30,751 nt of DNA from an uncultured Faecalibacterium sp. (GCA_934501115.1 CAKSTO010000030.1:1-30751), one strand, 5' to 3'; positions 1-7,857 are shown, counted from the stretch's first letter. A program made the numbers and translations. The notes: generated by a model from the sequence alone, not told the origin.

Positions 1-28
1 CTTTTGCCTCAGCGCTTGGCGCTCAAGT

Positions 29-57
29 ATAATACCACACCCCGCTGCCCTTGTCAA
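29..57 (-). promoter_or_regulatory. Sigma-A-type promoter reading out of the left edge
   Basis: On the minus strand there is TTGACA at 57-52, a 17-nt spacer and TATTAT at 34-29. It would drive a gene to the left of the window. A 7-bp inverted repeat (TTGTCAA at 51-57, TTGACAA at 64-70) overlaps its -35 box and could be an operator. Confidence 0.55.
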
Positions 58-140
58 CACTTTTTGACAAGTTTTTTCCAATTTATTTGCAGAGTAAAGA
101 TTCTCCCTGTTTTTCACCCGTTTCAGGGCGTGCCTTTTTC

Positions 141-169
141 TTGACAAGGCTGCAGACAGAACGTATTAT
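141..169 (+). promoter_or_regulatory. Promoter of aroD
   Basis: TTGACA at 141-146, a 17-nt spacer and TATTAT at 164-169 give a near-consensus promoter. The expected start is about 176, leaving a leader of roughly 50 nt. A second TATAAT at 190-195 lacks a good -35 and is the weaker candidate. Confidence 0.6.
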
Positions 170-228
170 GGAGTCATCCCCGTATCCTGTATAATATAAC
201 TATCCTTATTCTATAAAGGAGAAGTGCC

Positions 229-984
229 ATGCCCTGTGTCAACATCCGCGGCTGCCGCATTGGCGAGGGTCGCCCCAAAGTTATCATTCCTATTGTAGAG
301 CCCACGGAAACCGCTGTTCTGGAAAAGGCCGCCGAGTTTTCCACATTGCGCGCCGATTGTGTGGAATGGCGCATTGATTGCTTTGAAGGCGCAAAAGATC
401 TTCCGGCCATCGTGCACTGCGCTGCAAAGCTCCGCGTTGCCTTGAAGGATCAGCTGCTTCTTTTCACCTTCCGCACAAAAGCCGAAGGCGGCAAAGCCGC
501 TTTGACTCACGAAGAGTATCTTCATTTTATCCGCGTCGTTCTTGCCACCGACTGCGCCGATCTGATTGACATTGAATTTTTCACCGCAGGCGCAGAGCTT
601 CCCGCGCTGATCGAAGAAGCCCACACCGCCGGGGCTGCGGTGGTGTGTTCCAGCCACGACTTTCATAAAACGCCTCCTCGCACGGAGCTTGTCTCCCGCA
701 TGATGCAGATGCAGCGAGCCGGTGCCGACCTGCCCAAACTGGCTGTGATGCCCCAGAGCCGCACCGATGTGCTGGAGCTTCTGGCTGCCACCGCTGAAAT
801 GGCCGACCTTCACCCGGAAACACCGGTCATCACCATGAGCATGGGCACGCTGGGCGCTGTGAGCCGTCTGGCCGGAGAGGCTTTTGGCTCTGCCATGACC
901 TTTGCAAACCCCGGGCAGGCAAGTGCACCGGGGCAGGTTTCGCTGGACGTCGTAAACGAAGTATTGGATGCACTGCATTTGTAA
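229..984 (+). CDS. aroD: 3-dehydroquinate dehydratase, type I (AroD)
   Basis: This 251-residue protein has the usual length of type I dehydroquinases, which convert 3-dehydroquinate to 3-dehydroshikimate in the cytoplasmic shikimate pathway through a Schiff base. Catalytic residues are visible: His143 in the SSHDFH motif and the Schiff-base lysine Lys170 in PKLAVMP, plus the phosphate-side arginine in TFRT and the VEWRID strand near residues 46-50. The start at 229 is supported by AAGGAG at 217-222. No other shikimate gene is adjacent, so it appears to be a stand-alone unit, although an unrelated AT-rich gene follows only 34 nt downstream and may be co-transcribed. The identification is firm. 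Confidence 0.95.
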   Translation: MPCVNIRGCRIGEGRPKVIIPIVEPTETAVLEKAAEFSTLRADCVEWRIDCFEGAKDLPAIVHCAAKLRVALKDQLLLFTFRTKAEGGKAALTHEEYLHFIRVVLATDCADLIDIEFFTAGAELPALIEEAHTAGAAVVCSSHDFHKTPPRTELVSRMMQMQRAGADLPKLAVMPQSRTDVLELLAATAEMADLHPETPVITMSMGTLGAVSRLAGEAFGSAMTFANPGQASAPGQVSLDVVNEVLDALHL

Positions 985-1018
985 CCAACAACTCGATATT
1001 TGTGGAGGTAAAGAGTGT

Positions 1019-1459
1019 ATGAAAAAGGAACTGCGTATTCTGGTTATTTTAATTGCTGTGTTATTGGTAGGAACAGTAGGTTACTATTTCATGCCAAAGA
1101 AATTCGGTAAGAATGTAAATCCTTCTGAGGTAGACCATATAAATGTGTTCGATGGAAATACAGGAACTGGTTTTACTATCACCGATTCAGAAGATATCGA
1201 ATATATAGTGGCGAATATTCAAGGTATTTCAATGAAAAGAGATGGCATTTCACTTGGAAGAACGGGATACAGTTTTAAAATTAGTTATATAAACAGCAAC
1301 GATAAAGATATCATACCTGTATTTATTCTCAATAGTGATAATACAATTTGTAAAGATCCATTTTTCTATAGATGTGATGGAGGATTATGCTTTGATTACT
1401 TAAAAGCATGTGAAGAGAAATATAGAACTAATGTAACAGAATCTATAGAAGAAAAATAA
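1019..1459 (+). CDS. Small membrane-anchored hypothetical protein in an AT-rich island
   Basis: The gene encodes 146 residues. The start at 1019 is chosen because GGAGG at 1004-1008 is correctly spaced; an in-frame ATG at 968 lies inside aroD and has no ribosome binding site. Residues 6-26 form one hydrophobic segment after a Lys-rich start, so the protein is probably anchored in the membrane with residues 27-146 outside. The body contains an SDNTICKDPFFY stretch and two cysteines flanking GGL. It resembles small lipoprotein-like hypothetical proteins I associate with Clostridia, but I cannot name a family. Base use is very unlike the neighbours: sampled lines 1081-1140 and 1201-1260 are each about 33% G+C, against about 60% elsewhere, which suggests recent acquisition. 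Function unknown. Confidence 0.8.
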   Translation: MKKELRILVILIAVLLVGTVGYYFMPKKFGKNVNPSEVDHINVFDGNTGTGFTITDSEDIEYIVANIQGISMKRDGISLGRTGYSFKISYINSNDKDIIPVFILNSDNTICKDPFFYRCDGGLCFDYLKACEEKYRTNVTESIEEK

Positions 1460-1489
1460 CTTATTGCTGATAAATGTTTTGATGGGGCG

Positions 1490-1600
1490 ATGGTTTTTAC
1501 ATTGATAATAATGGTAATTATTTTATTGGTTTTGATACCTGTAGGAATTGTTGTAGATAAAAAGATTGAAGCTTATTTTGAAAATAAAAGAGAACCTTAA
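1490..1600 (+). CDS. Putative 36-residue single-span membrane peptide
   Basis: A short open frame begins with ATG at 1490 and ends at TAA 1598-1600. It encodes about 20 strongly hydrophobic residues (MVFTLIIMVIILLVLIPVGI) followed by a charged tail, KKIEAYFENKREP. It follows the 146-residue gene by 30 nt, shares its AT-rich composition, and is preceded by a weak GGGG element. The hydrophobic-then-charged layout is what a small inner-membrane peptide would show, but a short AT-rich frame can give this by chance. No function is assigned. Confidence 0.4.
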   Translation: MVFTLIIMVIILLVLIPVGIVVDKKIEAYFENKREP

Positions 1601-1631
1601 ATTCCAGTTTGTCGCACATCCTGCCTAAAAC

Positions 1632-1679
1632 AAAAACCGGAACGATCGTCCCTTTTTCGGGTGGATCGTTCCGGTTTTT
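1632..1679. terminator. Bidirectional intrinsic terminator between the aroD region and icd
   Basis: A perfect 16-bp inverted repeat pairs AAAAACCGGAACGATC (1632-1647) with GATCGTTCCGGTTTTT (1664-1679). It carries A-runs and T-runs on both sides, so it can terminate the rightward small genes and the leftward icd operon, whose stop codon is 20 nt away. Confidence 0.85.
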
Positions 1680-1699
1680 ATGTTATATTGAAAATCGTT

Positions 1700-2911
1700 T
1701 TACGCCAGCTTAGCTTCCAGACGGGTGCGGATGGCCTTGATAAAGCCCTCGCTGTCCACGGCAGTGGGGGTGATGCCCTCTGCCAGACCGCACAGATCCT
1801 TCGTCATGATGCCGTCGTTCAGGGTCTGCAGGCTGGCAGCTTCCAGTGCCTCGCCAAACTTCACCAGCTCCGGCAGGCCGTCCAGCTCACCGCGCTTCTT
1901 GAACGCGCCAGACCACGCAAAGATGGTAGCCATGGGGTTGGTGGAGGTCTTTTCGCCCTTCAGATACTTATAGTAATGGCGGGTGACGGTGCCGTGGGCG
2001 GCCTCGAACTCGTACTTGCCGTCCGGGCTGACCAGCACGCTGGTCATCATAGCCAGAGAGCCAAAGGCAGTGGAGACCATATCGCTCATCACATCGCCGT
2101 CGTAGTTCTTGCAGGCCCAGACAAAGCCGCCCTCGCTGCGGATGACGCGGGCAACGATATCGTCAATGAGGCTGTAGAAGTAGGTGATGCCCGCGGCCTC
2201 AAACTTTGCCTGATACTCGGCGTCGTACACCTCCTGGAAGATATCCTTGAAGGTGTGGTCGTACTTCTTGGAGATAGTATCTTTTGCGCCGAACCACAGA
2301 TCCTGCTTCACGTCCAGTGCGTAGTTGAAGCAGCTGCGGGCAAAGCTGCGGATGGAATCATCCTTGTTGTACTGGCCCTGCAGAACGCCTGCGCCTTCAA
2401 AATCAAAGACGGTGGCACGCTGCTCAGAGCCATCGGCACCGGTGAACACCAGTTCCGCCTTGCCGGCACCCGGGATGCGGAACTCGGTGCACTTGTACAC
2501 ATCGCCGTAGGCGTGGCGGGCAATGGTGATGGGCTTTTTCCAGTTCTTGACCACCGGCTTGATGCTGTCGATCATGATGGGTGCACGGAACACGGTGCCG
2601 TCCAGCACCGCGCGGATGGTGCCGTTGGGGCTTTTCCACATCTCATGCAGCTTATACTCGTCCATGCGCTGGGCATTGGGAGTGATGGTGGCACACTTGA
2701 CCGAAACGCCGTACTTCTTGTTGGCAAGGGCGGCATCCATGGTCACCTTGTCGGCGGTAGCGTCGCGGTTGGGCAGGCCCAGATCGTAATATTCGGTCTT
2801 GAGGTCCACGAACGGAAGGATCAGTTCGTCCTTGATCATCTTCCACAGAATGCGGGTCATTTCGTCGCCGTCCATCTCGACGAGGGGCGTGGTCATTTTG
2901 ATCTTTTCCAT
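1700..2911 (-). CDS. icd: NADP-dependent isocitrate dehydrogenase, homodimeric eukaryote-like type
   Basis: A 403-residue enzyme that oxidatively decarboxylates isocitrate to 2-oxoglutarate. The sequence follows the mammalian IDH1/IDH2 pattern rather than the E. coli type: VEMDGDEMTRILW near the N-terminus, WKSPNGTIR (92-100) with the substrate-contacting Ser94 and Arg100, Arg109, and IARHAYGD (131-138), whose Arg132 corresponds to the well-known IDH1 Arg132. The start at 2911 is chosen for homology; the frame stays open further upstream but those residues overlap the aminotransferase. A purine-rich GGAAAGGG precedes the start. It is the last gene of a leftward operon, 79 nt after the aminotransferase. 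Together the two could supply 2-oxoglutarate for glutamate synthesis. Confidence 0.95.
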   Translation of the reverse strand: MEKIKMTTPLVEMDGDEMTRILWKMIKDELILPFVDLKTEYYDLGLPNRDATADKVTMDAALANKKYGVSVKCATITPNAQRMDEYKLHEMWKSPNGTIRAVLDGTVFRAPIMIDSIKPVVKNWKKPITIARHAYGDVYKCTEFRIPGAGKAELVFTGADGSEQRATVFDFEGAGVLQGQYNKDDSIRSFARSCFNYALDVKQDLWFGAKDTISKKYDHTFKDIFQEVYDAEYQAKFEAAGITYFYSLIDDIVARVIRSEGGFVWACKNYDGDVMSDMVSTAFGSLAMMTSVLVSPDGKYEFEAAHGTVTRHYYKYLKGEKTSTNPMATIFAWSGAFKKRGELDGLPELVKFGEALEAASLQTLNDGIMTKDLCGLAEGITPTAVDSEGFIKAIRTRLEAKLA

Positions 2912-2990
2912 AGCAGAGTTCCCTTTCCTCTCTTGCGGTTTGTTTTCAGCCCCGCGCAGCCGTTCGCTGTGCCGGAGCGGTTCGGCTTGT

Positions 2991-4178
2991 TTATTTGCGG
3001 TAGGCCGCCGCCAGCTTTTCAAGAGCCGGCAGGCTGCGCCGTACCTTCTCGGTGTCGATGCAGTAGGCAAGGCGCACATAGCCCCTGACGCCAAAGCTGT
3101 CGCTGGGCACCAGCAGCAGATCAAACTCCCGAGCTTTCCTGCAGAAGGCGTTGGCGTCCTCTTCCAGCGCCTTCGGGAAAATGTAGAAGGTGCCGCCGGG
3201 GCGCTCCACCTCAAAGCCAAGCGCGACGAGCTTATCGTACAGCAGGTTCATGTTGGTCTCATACACGCTCAGGTCGCTGGTCACATCCTGACAGCGGCTT
3301 ACGGCGCGCTGGATGATGCTGGGCGGGCAGTTGTGGCCAGTGAAGCGGGAGATCTGAGCCATCATGTCCACAAGGATGTCCTCGCCCTCACAGCCCGGGC
3401 GCGCCGCCACATAGCCAAGGCGCTCGCCGGGCAGGCTCAGGCTCTTGGAATAGGAGAAGCAGGTGAGGGTGTGGGGGTAGAACGCCGCCGGGTAGGGCAC
3501 CTTTTTGCCGTCGAATGCGATATCCCGGTAGGGCTCATCGCTGACGAGGAAGATGTTGTGGCCAAACGCCCGGCTCTTTTCGGTCAGGATCTCTGCCATG
3601 CGGGTGAGCGTCCCGGCAGAGTAGACCACACCGGTGGGGTTGTTGGGGGTATTGATGAGCACCGCCGTCACCTTCTCGGTGAGCATCTGTTCAAAGGCAT
3701 CCAGATTGGGCTGGAAGGTCGGTGCCTGCGGCGGCACCACCTTGAGCACCGCCCCGGTGCCCGCCACATAGGGGCCGTACTCCGGGAAGTAGGGTGCAAA
3801 GGTCAGCACCTCATCGCCGGGCCGGGTCACTGCGCGGATGGCATGGGCAATGGCACCCGCCGCACCGGTGGTGGGGAAGATGTGCTTCTGCTCATAGGGC
3901 AGGCCAAAGGTCTTTGTCAGGTGCGCTGCCACATCGGTGCGGAAGCCCGGGTCGCCCTGACTGGGGCAGTAGCCGTGCAGGTTTACCGGTTCTTCGTTGG
4001 CCAGCAGATCCTGCATGGCGGCAGTGAACTGCTGCGGGCAGGGCACGCTGGGGTTGCCCAGCGAGTAATCGAACACATTCTCATATCCGATCTCTGCGGC
4101 GCGCTGTTTGCCGTACATGAAGGTCTCGCGGATGACGCTTTTATTGCCGAGCATCGCGCGGTAAGTCTCGTTCAGCAT
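2991..4178 (-). CDS. Pyridoxal-phosphate aminotransferase, class I/II
   Basis: 395 residues, a normal length for fold-type I aspartate/alanine-type aminotransferases. Visible landmarks are the NNPTG motif (179-183), SDEPYRD (213-219) with the cofactor-ring Asp and Tyr, and SYSKSLSLPGERLGY, where Lys245 is the PLP Schiff-base lysine. The exact amino acid substrate cannot be told from sequence; clostridial proteins of this type are usually annotated as aspartate or branched-chain-like aminotransferases. The start MLNETYRA at 4178 fits the family N-terminus. The gene begins 22 nt after the CDF gene stop and is followed by icd. The icd product 2-oxoglutarate is the usual amino acceptor for such enzymes, which gives the operon some metabolic logic. 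Confidence 0.92.
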   Translation of the reverse strand: MLNETYRAMLGNKSVIRETFMYGKQRAAEIGYENVFDYSLGNPSVPCPQQFTAAMQDLLANEEPVNLHGYCPSQGDPGFRTDVAAHLTKTFGLPYEQKHIFPTTGAAGAIAHAIRAVTRPGDEVLTFAPYFPEYGPYVAGTGAVLKVVPPQAPTFQPNLDAFEQMLTEKVTAVLINTPNNPTGVVYSAGTLTRMAEILTEKSRAFGHNIFLVSDEPYRDIAFDGKKVPYPAAFYPHTLTCFSYSKSLSLPGERLGYVAARPGCEGEDILVDMMAQISRFTGHNCPPSIIQRAVSRCQDVTSDLSVYETNMNLLYDKLVALGFEVERPGGTFYIFPKALEEDANAFCRKAREFDLLLVPSDSFGVRGYVRLAYCIDTEKVRRSLPALEKLAAAYRK

Positions 4179-4200
4179 AATATACTTCCCCTCTGCGTTT

Positions 4201-5382
4201 TTATTTGTGGGCAGCCGTATAGCTCTGCTCCACCTTGATGATGCAGCTGTAGGCTGCATCCTGCTGCTTGATGAACTGTTCCAGCTGGGTCAGCAGCTCT
4301 ACCTTATCCCCTGCATAACCTGCCGGAAGCACCAGATCGAACAGCACGTTGGTGTGGGTTCTGCCCGGCACGATGCGCAGATCGTGCAGCGAAAGGTTCG
4401 GGTCCAGCTGACGCAGTTTTTCGGTCAGACGGGCACGCAGCACCCCCACTGCGGCGTCCGAGGTAACGATCGGGTCATAGTGGATCGTGACCATGAGCCG
4501 ATCATTTTTCATAAAGTCACGCTCGATGTTGTCGATCAGATCATGGGCTTCCAGCGGATCTTCCTCGGCGGGCAGCTCCACATGCAAAGATGCAAACTGA
4601 TGTCCCGGGCCGTAGTCATGCACCATGAGATCGTGCATTCCCAGCACGCCGGGGTAGGAGAGCACCTTCTGCTCGATGTGATCCACCAGATCATCGCTGG
4701 GGCTTTCGCCCAGCAGCGGGCTGAGCGTGTCCATGACAAGACCCCAGCCAGAGATCAGGATGAACACTGCCACGCCCACGCCCATCAGACCATCCAGCAC
4801 ATCCCAGCCTGTGACGCGGCACAGCACCGTCGCAATGAGCACCGCGCCGGTGCTCAGCACATCGTTGCGGCTGTCGGCTGCCGTGGCGATGAGGGTCTCG
4901 GAGGAGATGATGCGCCCGATGGTGCGGTTGAAACCGCTCATCCACAGCTTGACAAGGATGGATGCCGCCAGCACCACTACCGTGAGCCAGCTGAACGTCA
5001 CCGGGGTGGGGTGCAGCACCTTGACCACCGATTCCTTCAGCAGCGAGAAGCCGATGCCGAGGATGGTCACGCTGACCACCAGACCGGCAAGGTATTCGTA
5101 CCGGGCATGGCCGAAGGGGTGCTCTGCGTCCGGAGCCTTGGAAGCAAGCCGGAAGCCCACCAGACTGACGATGTTGGACGAGGCGTCCGAAAGGTTGTTC
5201 AGGGCATCTGCCATGATGGCAATGGAGCCGAACAGGGTGCCCACTGTCAGCTTACCGATGCACAGCAGGATATTGCACGCCATGCCCACCGCACCGGCAA
5301 GGTTGCCGTAGGCGGTACGCACTTTGGGATCCTGTGCGCGGCCGGGCTGGCGGATAAACAGACGGATCAATAATTGTGTCAT
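4201..5382 (-). CDS. Cation diffusion facilitator transporter, probably manganese type
   Basis: A 393-residue CDF family exporter with about six membrane helices in residues 25-220 and a cytoplasmic ferredoxin-like C-terminal domain (about 225-390). The metal-site positions read Asn62-x3-Asp66 in helix 2 (NNLSD) and Asp170-x3-Asp174 in helix 5 (DSRND). Zinc CDFs normally have a histidine at the first helix 5 position; the Asp/Asn pattern is typical of Mn exporters, so manganese is my inference. HPFGHARYEY (88-97) is the usual loop after helix 2. The start at 5382 is preferred over an in-frame ATG 12 nt upstream because that ATG overlaps the GGAGG ribosome binding site. First gene of the leftward operon. 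Confidence 0.9.
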   Translation of the reverse strand: MTQLLIRLFIRQPGRAQDPKVRTAYGNLAGAVGMACNILLCIGKLTVGTLFGSIAIMADALNNLSDASSNIVSLVGFRLASKAPDAEHPFGHARYEYLAGLVVSVTILGIGFSLLKESVVKVLHPTPVTFSWLTVVVLAASILVKLWMSGFNRTIGRIISSETLIATAADSRNDVLSTGAVLIATVLCRVTGWDVLDGLMGVGVAVFILISGWGLVMDTLSPLLGESPSDDLVDHIEQKVLSYPGVLGMHDLMVHDYGPGHQFASLHVELPAEEDPLEAHDLIDNIERDFMKNDRLMVTIHYDPIVTSDAAVGVLRARLTEKLRQLDPNLSLHDLRIVPGRTHTNVLFDLVLPAGYAGDKVELLTQLEQFIKQQDAAYSCIIKVEQSYTAAHK

Positions 5383-5434
5383 ACTTTCCTCCATGGGCAG
5401 CGCTGGACTCCTGCATACCCTTGTTACAGCTTAT

Positions 5435-5463
5435 AGTATAGCATTTTGCTTTATGGTTTTGAA
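5435..5463 (-). promoter_or_regulatory. Promoter of the CDF-aminotransferase-icd operon
   Basis: The minus strand has TTCAAA at 5463-5458, a 17-nt spacer and TATACT at 5440-5435, preceded by TGC to give an extended -10. Transcription would start about 45 nt before the CDF start codon. Confidence 0.6.
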
Positions 5464-5497
5464 GTGCCTTTGCAAAACTTTTGCCCCGTATACAAAG

Positions 5498-5528
5498 CCC
5501 CCGGCAGAGCGGGATGCCCTGCCGGGGG
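5498..5528 (-). terminator. Probable terminator of ptsI
   Basis: A perfect 10-bp stem, CCCCCGGCAG (5498-5507) with CTGCCGGGGG (5519-5528), has an 11-nt loop and lies 29 nt past the ptsI stop. The T-run after it on the minus strand is short (GCTTTG), so it may be leaky. Confidence 0.55.
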
Positions 5529-5557
5529 TCTTATGGAAACAATAAAACGTGACTTGC

Positions 5558-7201
5558 TTATGCCTTTTCAGACGGCTTGCTCAGATCCACGCTGCGAATG
5601 ATCTTGCGCACCGGGAGAATGCTCTTCGCGTTCATGGACAGCTCGTCCACACCCATGCGCAGGAAGGTCTCGGTCAGGGCGGTGTCTGCGCCCAGCTCAC
5701 CGCAGATGCCCACCCAGATGCCATGACGGTGGCCTGCCTCAATGGTCATCTTGATGGCACGCAGCACAGCGGGGTGGTGCGGGTTGAAGAACGGCTCCAG
5801 CTTCGCGTTCTGGCGATCCAGAGCACAGGTGTACTGGGTCAGGTCGTTGGTGCCGATGGAGAAGAAGTCACACTCGGCAGCCAGCTCGTCTGCGATCAGA
5901 ACAGCAGCGGGCGTCTCGATCATGGTGCCGACCTCGATGTTCTGACCCATCTTGACACCCTCAGCGGTCAGCTCTGCACGGCACTCTTCCAGAACAGCCT
6001 TGGCATCCTGCAGCTCCCGCAGGCTGGTGATCATGGGGAACATGATGCTCATGTTGCCGTAGGCAGAAGCACGCAGCAGAGCGCGCAGCTGGGTCTTGAA
6101 GAAATCCCTGCGGGTCAGGCAGATGCGGATAGCGCGGTAGCCCAGAGCCGGGTTGTCCTCATGATCCAGCTTCATGTAATCGACGGTCTTGTCGGCACCG
6201 ATGTCGCAGGTGCGGACGACCACCTTGCGGGGAGCCAGACTCTCCACCACCTGCTTGTAGGCTTCAAACTGGTAGTCCTCGGTGGGGAAGTCCTTGCAGT
6301 TCAGATACACGAACTCTGTGCGGAACAGACCCACACCGCCGGCATCGTTCTGCTGCACCGCGCCCACATCGCCCATGCCGCCGATGTTGGCAAAGACATT
6401 GATGGTCTTGCCGTCCAGCGTGGTATTGGGCTTACCCTTCAGCTCCTGCAGCAGCGCCTGCTTTTTCTGATCCTCCTGCTGGCGCTTCTTCAGGCTCTTG
6501 AGCAGGTCGGGGGTGGGGTCAACGTAAACGCAGGCATTGTAGCCATCGATGACCGCCATCTTGCCGTCCCAGTCGTCCTGAATATCCTTGCACTGGATCA
6601 GGGCGGGGATGTTCATGCTGCGGGCCAGAATGGCGGTGTGGCTGTTGGAGCTGCCCTCACGGGTGATAAAGCCCAGCAGCAGGCTCTTATCCATGCGGAC
6701 AGTCTCAGACGGTGCCAGATCCTCTGCGACCAGAATGCTGGGCTCAGTGCCCTGCAGGCTGGCATTGTCCACCCCCTGCAGGATGTCCAGAACAGCCTGT
6801 GCGATGTCGATGACGTCCGCACTGCGTGCCTGCAGATACGGATCGTCCATAGCGGCGAACACCGCGGCCTGATTGTTGCCCGCCGTCTTGACTGCATACT
6901 CGGCGCACTTTTTCTGGCCGTTGATGATCTCCTTGATGGCGTCCACAAAGTCGTCATCTTCCAGCATCATGGCATGGATATTGAACACCTCGGCGATATC
7001 CTCGCCGGCCTCTGCCAGAGCCTTTTCGTACAGAGCCGTCTGCTGATCGATGGCCTTCTGCTGTGCTTCTTCAAAACGCGCCACTTCCGCTGCGGTATCC
7101 GCCACTTCTGCGGCAGAGATGGCTGTATTCTTCTTTTTGTAGATCTTGAGCTTTCCGATGGCGATGCCATTCAGGACGCTTTTACCGGTGCCTACCTGCA
7201 T
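5558..7201 (-). CDS. ptsI: Phosphoenolpyruvate-protein phosphotransferase (PTS Enzyme I)
   Basis: The 547-residue cytoplasmic Enzyme I takes phosphate from PEP and passes it to HPr, starting the sugar PTS. The swivel domain carries the phosphohistidine motif GSSNSHTA, with His188 as the phosphorylated residue (E. coli His189). The C-terminal PEP-binding barrel shows MIETPAA, the GTNDLTQY motif and GICGELGAD with the conserved active-site Cys. The start MQVGTGK at 7201 has AAGGAG just upstream; eleven extra in-frame residues before it lie in the leader. It lies downstream of ptsH on the same strand, as is usual in Firmicutes, though here ptsH-ptsI are separated by 102 nt with two hairpins. The identification is secure. 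Confidence 0.97.
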   Translation of the reverse strand: MQVGTGKSVLNGIAIGKLKIYKKKNTAISAAEVADTAAEVARFEEAQQKAIDQQTALYEKALAEAGEDIAEVFNIHAMMLEDDDFVDAIKEIINGQKKCAEYAVKTAGNNQAAVFAAMDDPYLQARSADVIDIAQAVLDILQGVDNASLQGTEPSILVAEDLAPSETVRMDKSLLLGFITREGSSNSHTAILARSMNIPALIQCKDIQDDWDGKMAVIDGYNACVYVDPTPDLLKSLKKRQQEDQKKQALLQELKGKPNTTLDGKTINVFANIGGMGDVGAVQQNDAGGVGLFRTEFVYLNCKDFPTEDYQFEAYKQVVESLAPRKVVVRTCDIGADKTVDYMKLDHEDNPALGYRAIRICLTRRDFFKTQLRALLRASAYGNMSIMFPMITSLRELQDAKAVLEECRAELTAEGVKMGQNIEVGTMIETPAAVLIADELAAECDFFSIGTNDLTQYTCALDRQNAKLEPFFNPHHPAVLRAIKMTIEAGHRHGIWVGICGELGADTALTETFLRMGVDELSMNAKSILPVRKIIRSVDLSKPSEKA

Positions 7202-7225
7202 TGCACTTTTCTCCTTCTTCAAAGG

Positions 7226-7245
7226 CCGGGGCACATCCTCCCCGG
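7226..7245 (-). promoter_or_regulatory. Small hairpin in the ptsI leader
   Basis: CCGGGG (7226-7231) pairs with CCCCGG (7240-7245) across an 8-nt loop, just upstream of the ptsI ribosome binding site. It could influence translation or protect the 5' end of a processed ptsI message. The role is inferred. Confidence 0.3.
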
Positions 7246-7252
7246 ATATTTC

Positions 7253-7287
7253 AAAAAAGCCCCCGCAGACAAACCGCGAGGGCCTTT
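7253..7287 (-). terminator. Intercistronic terminator-like hairpin between ptsH and ptsI
   Basis: Read on the minus strand, AAAGGCCCTCGC pairs with GCGGGGGCTTT with one bulged G, followed by six T residues. It begins 16 nt after the ptsH stop. Partial termination here would give more HPr than Enzyme I. Confidence 0.65.
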
Positions 7288-7303
7288 CTCATCACAACTG
7301 CGA

Positions 7304-7561
7304 TCAGACGTTCTCGCTCAGGAACTTCTGGATTGCTTCTGCAGCTGCCTCTTCATCGTCGCCTTCCACCTTGATGGTAACGGTCTCACCCTGCTTGACG
7401 CCCATTCCCATCAGAGCCATCAGCTTGCGCATATCGCAGCTCTTGCCATTCTTCTCGAGGGTGGCGGTGCTTGCAAAGCCCTTGACAGTCTTGACGAGCA
7501 GGCCTGCCGGACGAGCGTGGATGCCGCAGGCATCCTTAACGGTATACTGGAATTCCTTCAT
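7304..7561 (-). CDS. ptsH: Phosphocarrier protein HPr lacking the regulatory serine
   Basis: The 85-residue HPr has the phosphoacceptor His15 in GIHARPAG, exactly at the canonical position, and the usual length. The start MKEFQYT at 7561 is favoured over an ATG two codons earlier because AAGGAG then has a 9-nt rather than 3-nt spacing. In Firmicutes the regulatory Ser46 lies in a motif like NLKSIMGVM; here the aligned stretch reads DMRKLMALM, with Lys at residue 46. Without a serine there, HPr kinase could not make P-Ser-HPr from this copy, so it should serve transport but not catabolite repression via CcpA. Transcribed from its own promoter, then ptsI follows. Confidence 0.96.
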   Translation of the reverse strand: MKEFQYTVKDACGIHARPAGLLVKTVKGFASTATLEKNGKSCDMRKLMALMGMGVKQGETVTIKVEGDDEEAAAEAIQKFLSENV

Positions 7562-7645
7562 AATCATTTTCTCCTTACTGATCTCACGGGGTGCAACACT
7601 GCACATCTTACCCTGCGGCCGAGCCGCACCGTGATTGATATCTTT

Positions 7646-7674
7646 ATTATAAACCTTACGCGTGAAATTTTCAC
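7646..7674 (-). promoter_or_regulatory. Promoter of ptsH with an overlapping inverted repeat
   Basis: The minus strand has TATAAT at 7651-7646 and GTGAAA at 7674-7669 with a 17-nt spacer. The -35 region is part of an inverted repeat, GTGAAA-T-TTTCAC (7662-7674), that could be an operator. Confidence 0.55.
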
Positions 7675-7857
7675 CCTTTGATATTGCTAATTTTTTGCCG
7701 GTTTTTTTGTTACAATTGAACATATTCATGCGACAAAAATGTACGAATCTCACTTTTTATTCTGGATGTTCGCAGTTTTTATGCAGTTTGCCCTCCGATC
7801 CCGCGTCAGCTTTGCCCCGCAGTCCCGGTAGTTCCGGTGCTCAGCAGTCGTTTCCGG

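Noticed and set aside
1661..3088. A 475-residue open frame antisense to icd
   Set aside because: It is the GC-rich mirror of the real icd gene, has no ribosome binding site and gives a low-complexity product; icd has all family motifs.
5549..7681. A 710-residue open frame antisense to ptsI and ptsH
   Set aside because: It spans two genes with complete catalytic motifs on the other strand, so it is a codon-bias artefact.
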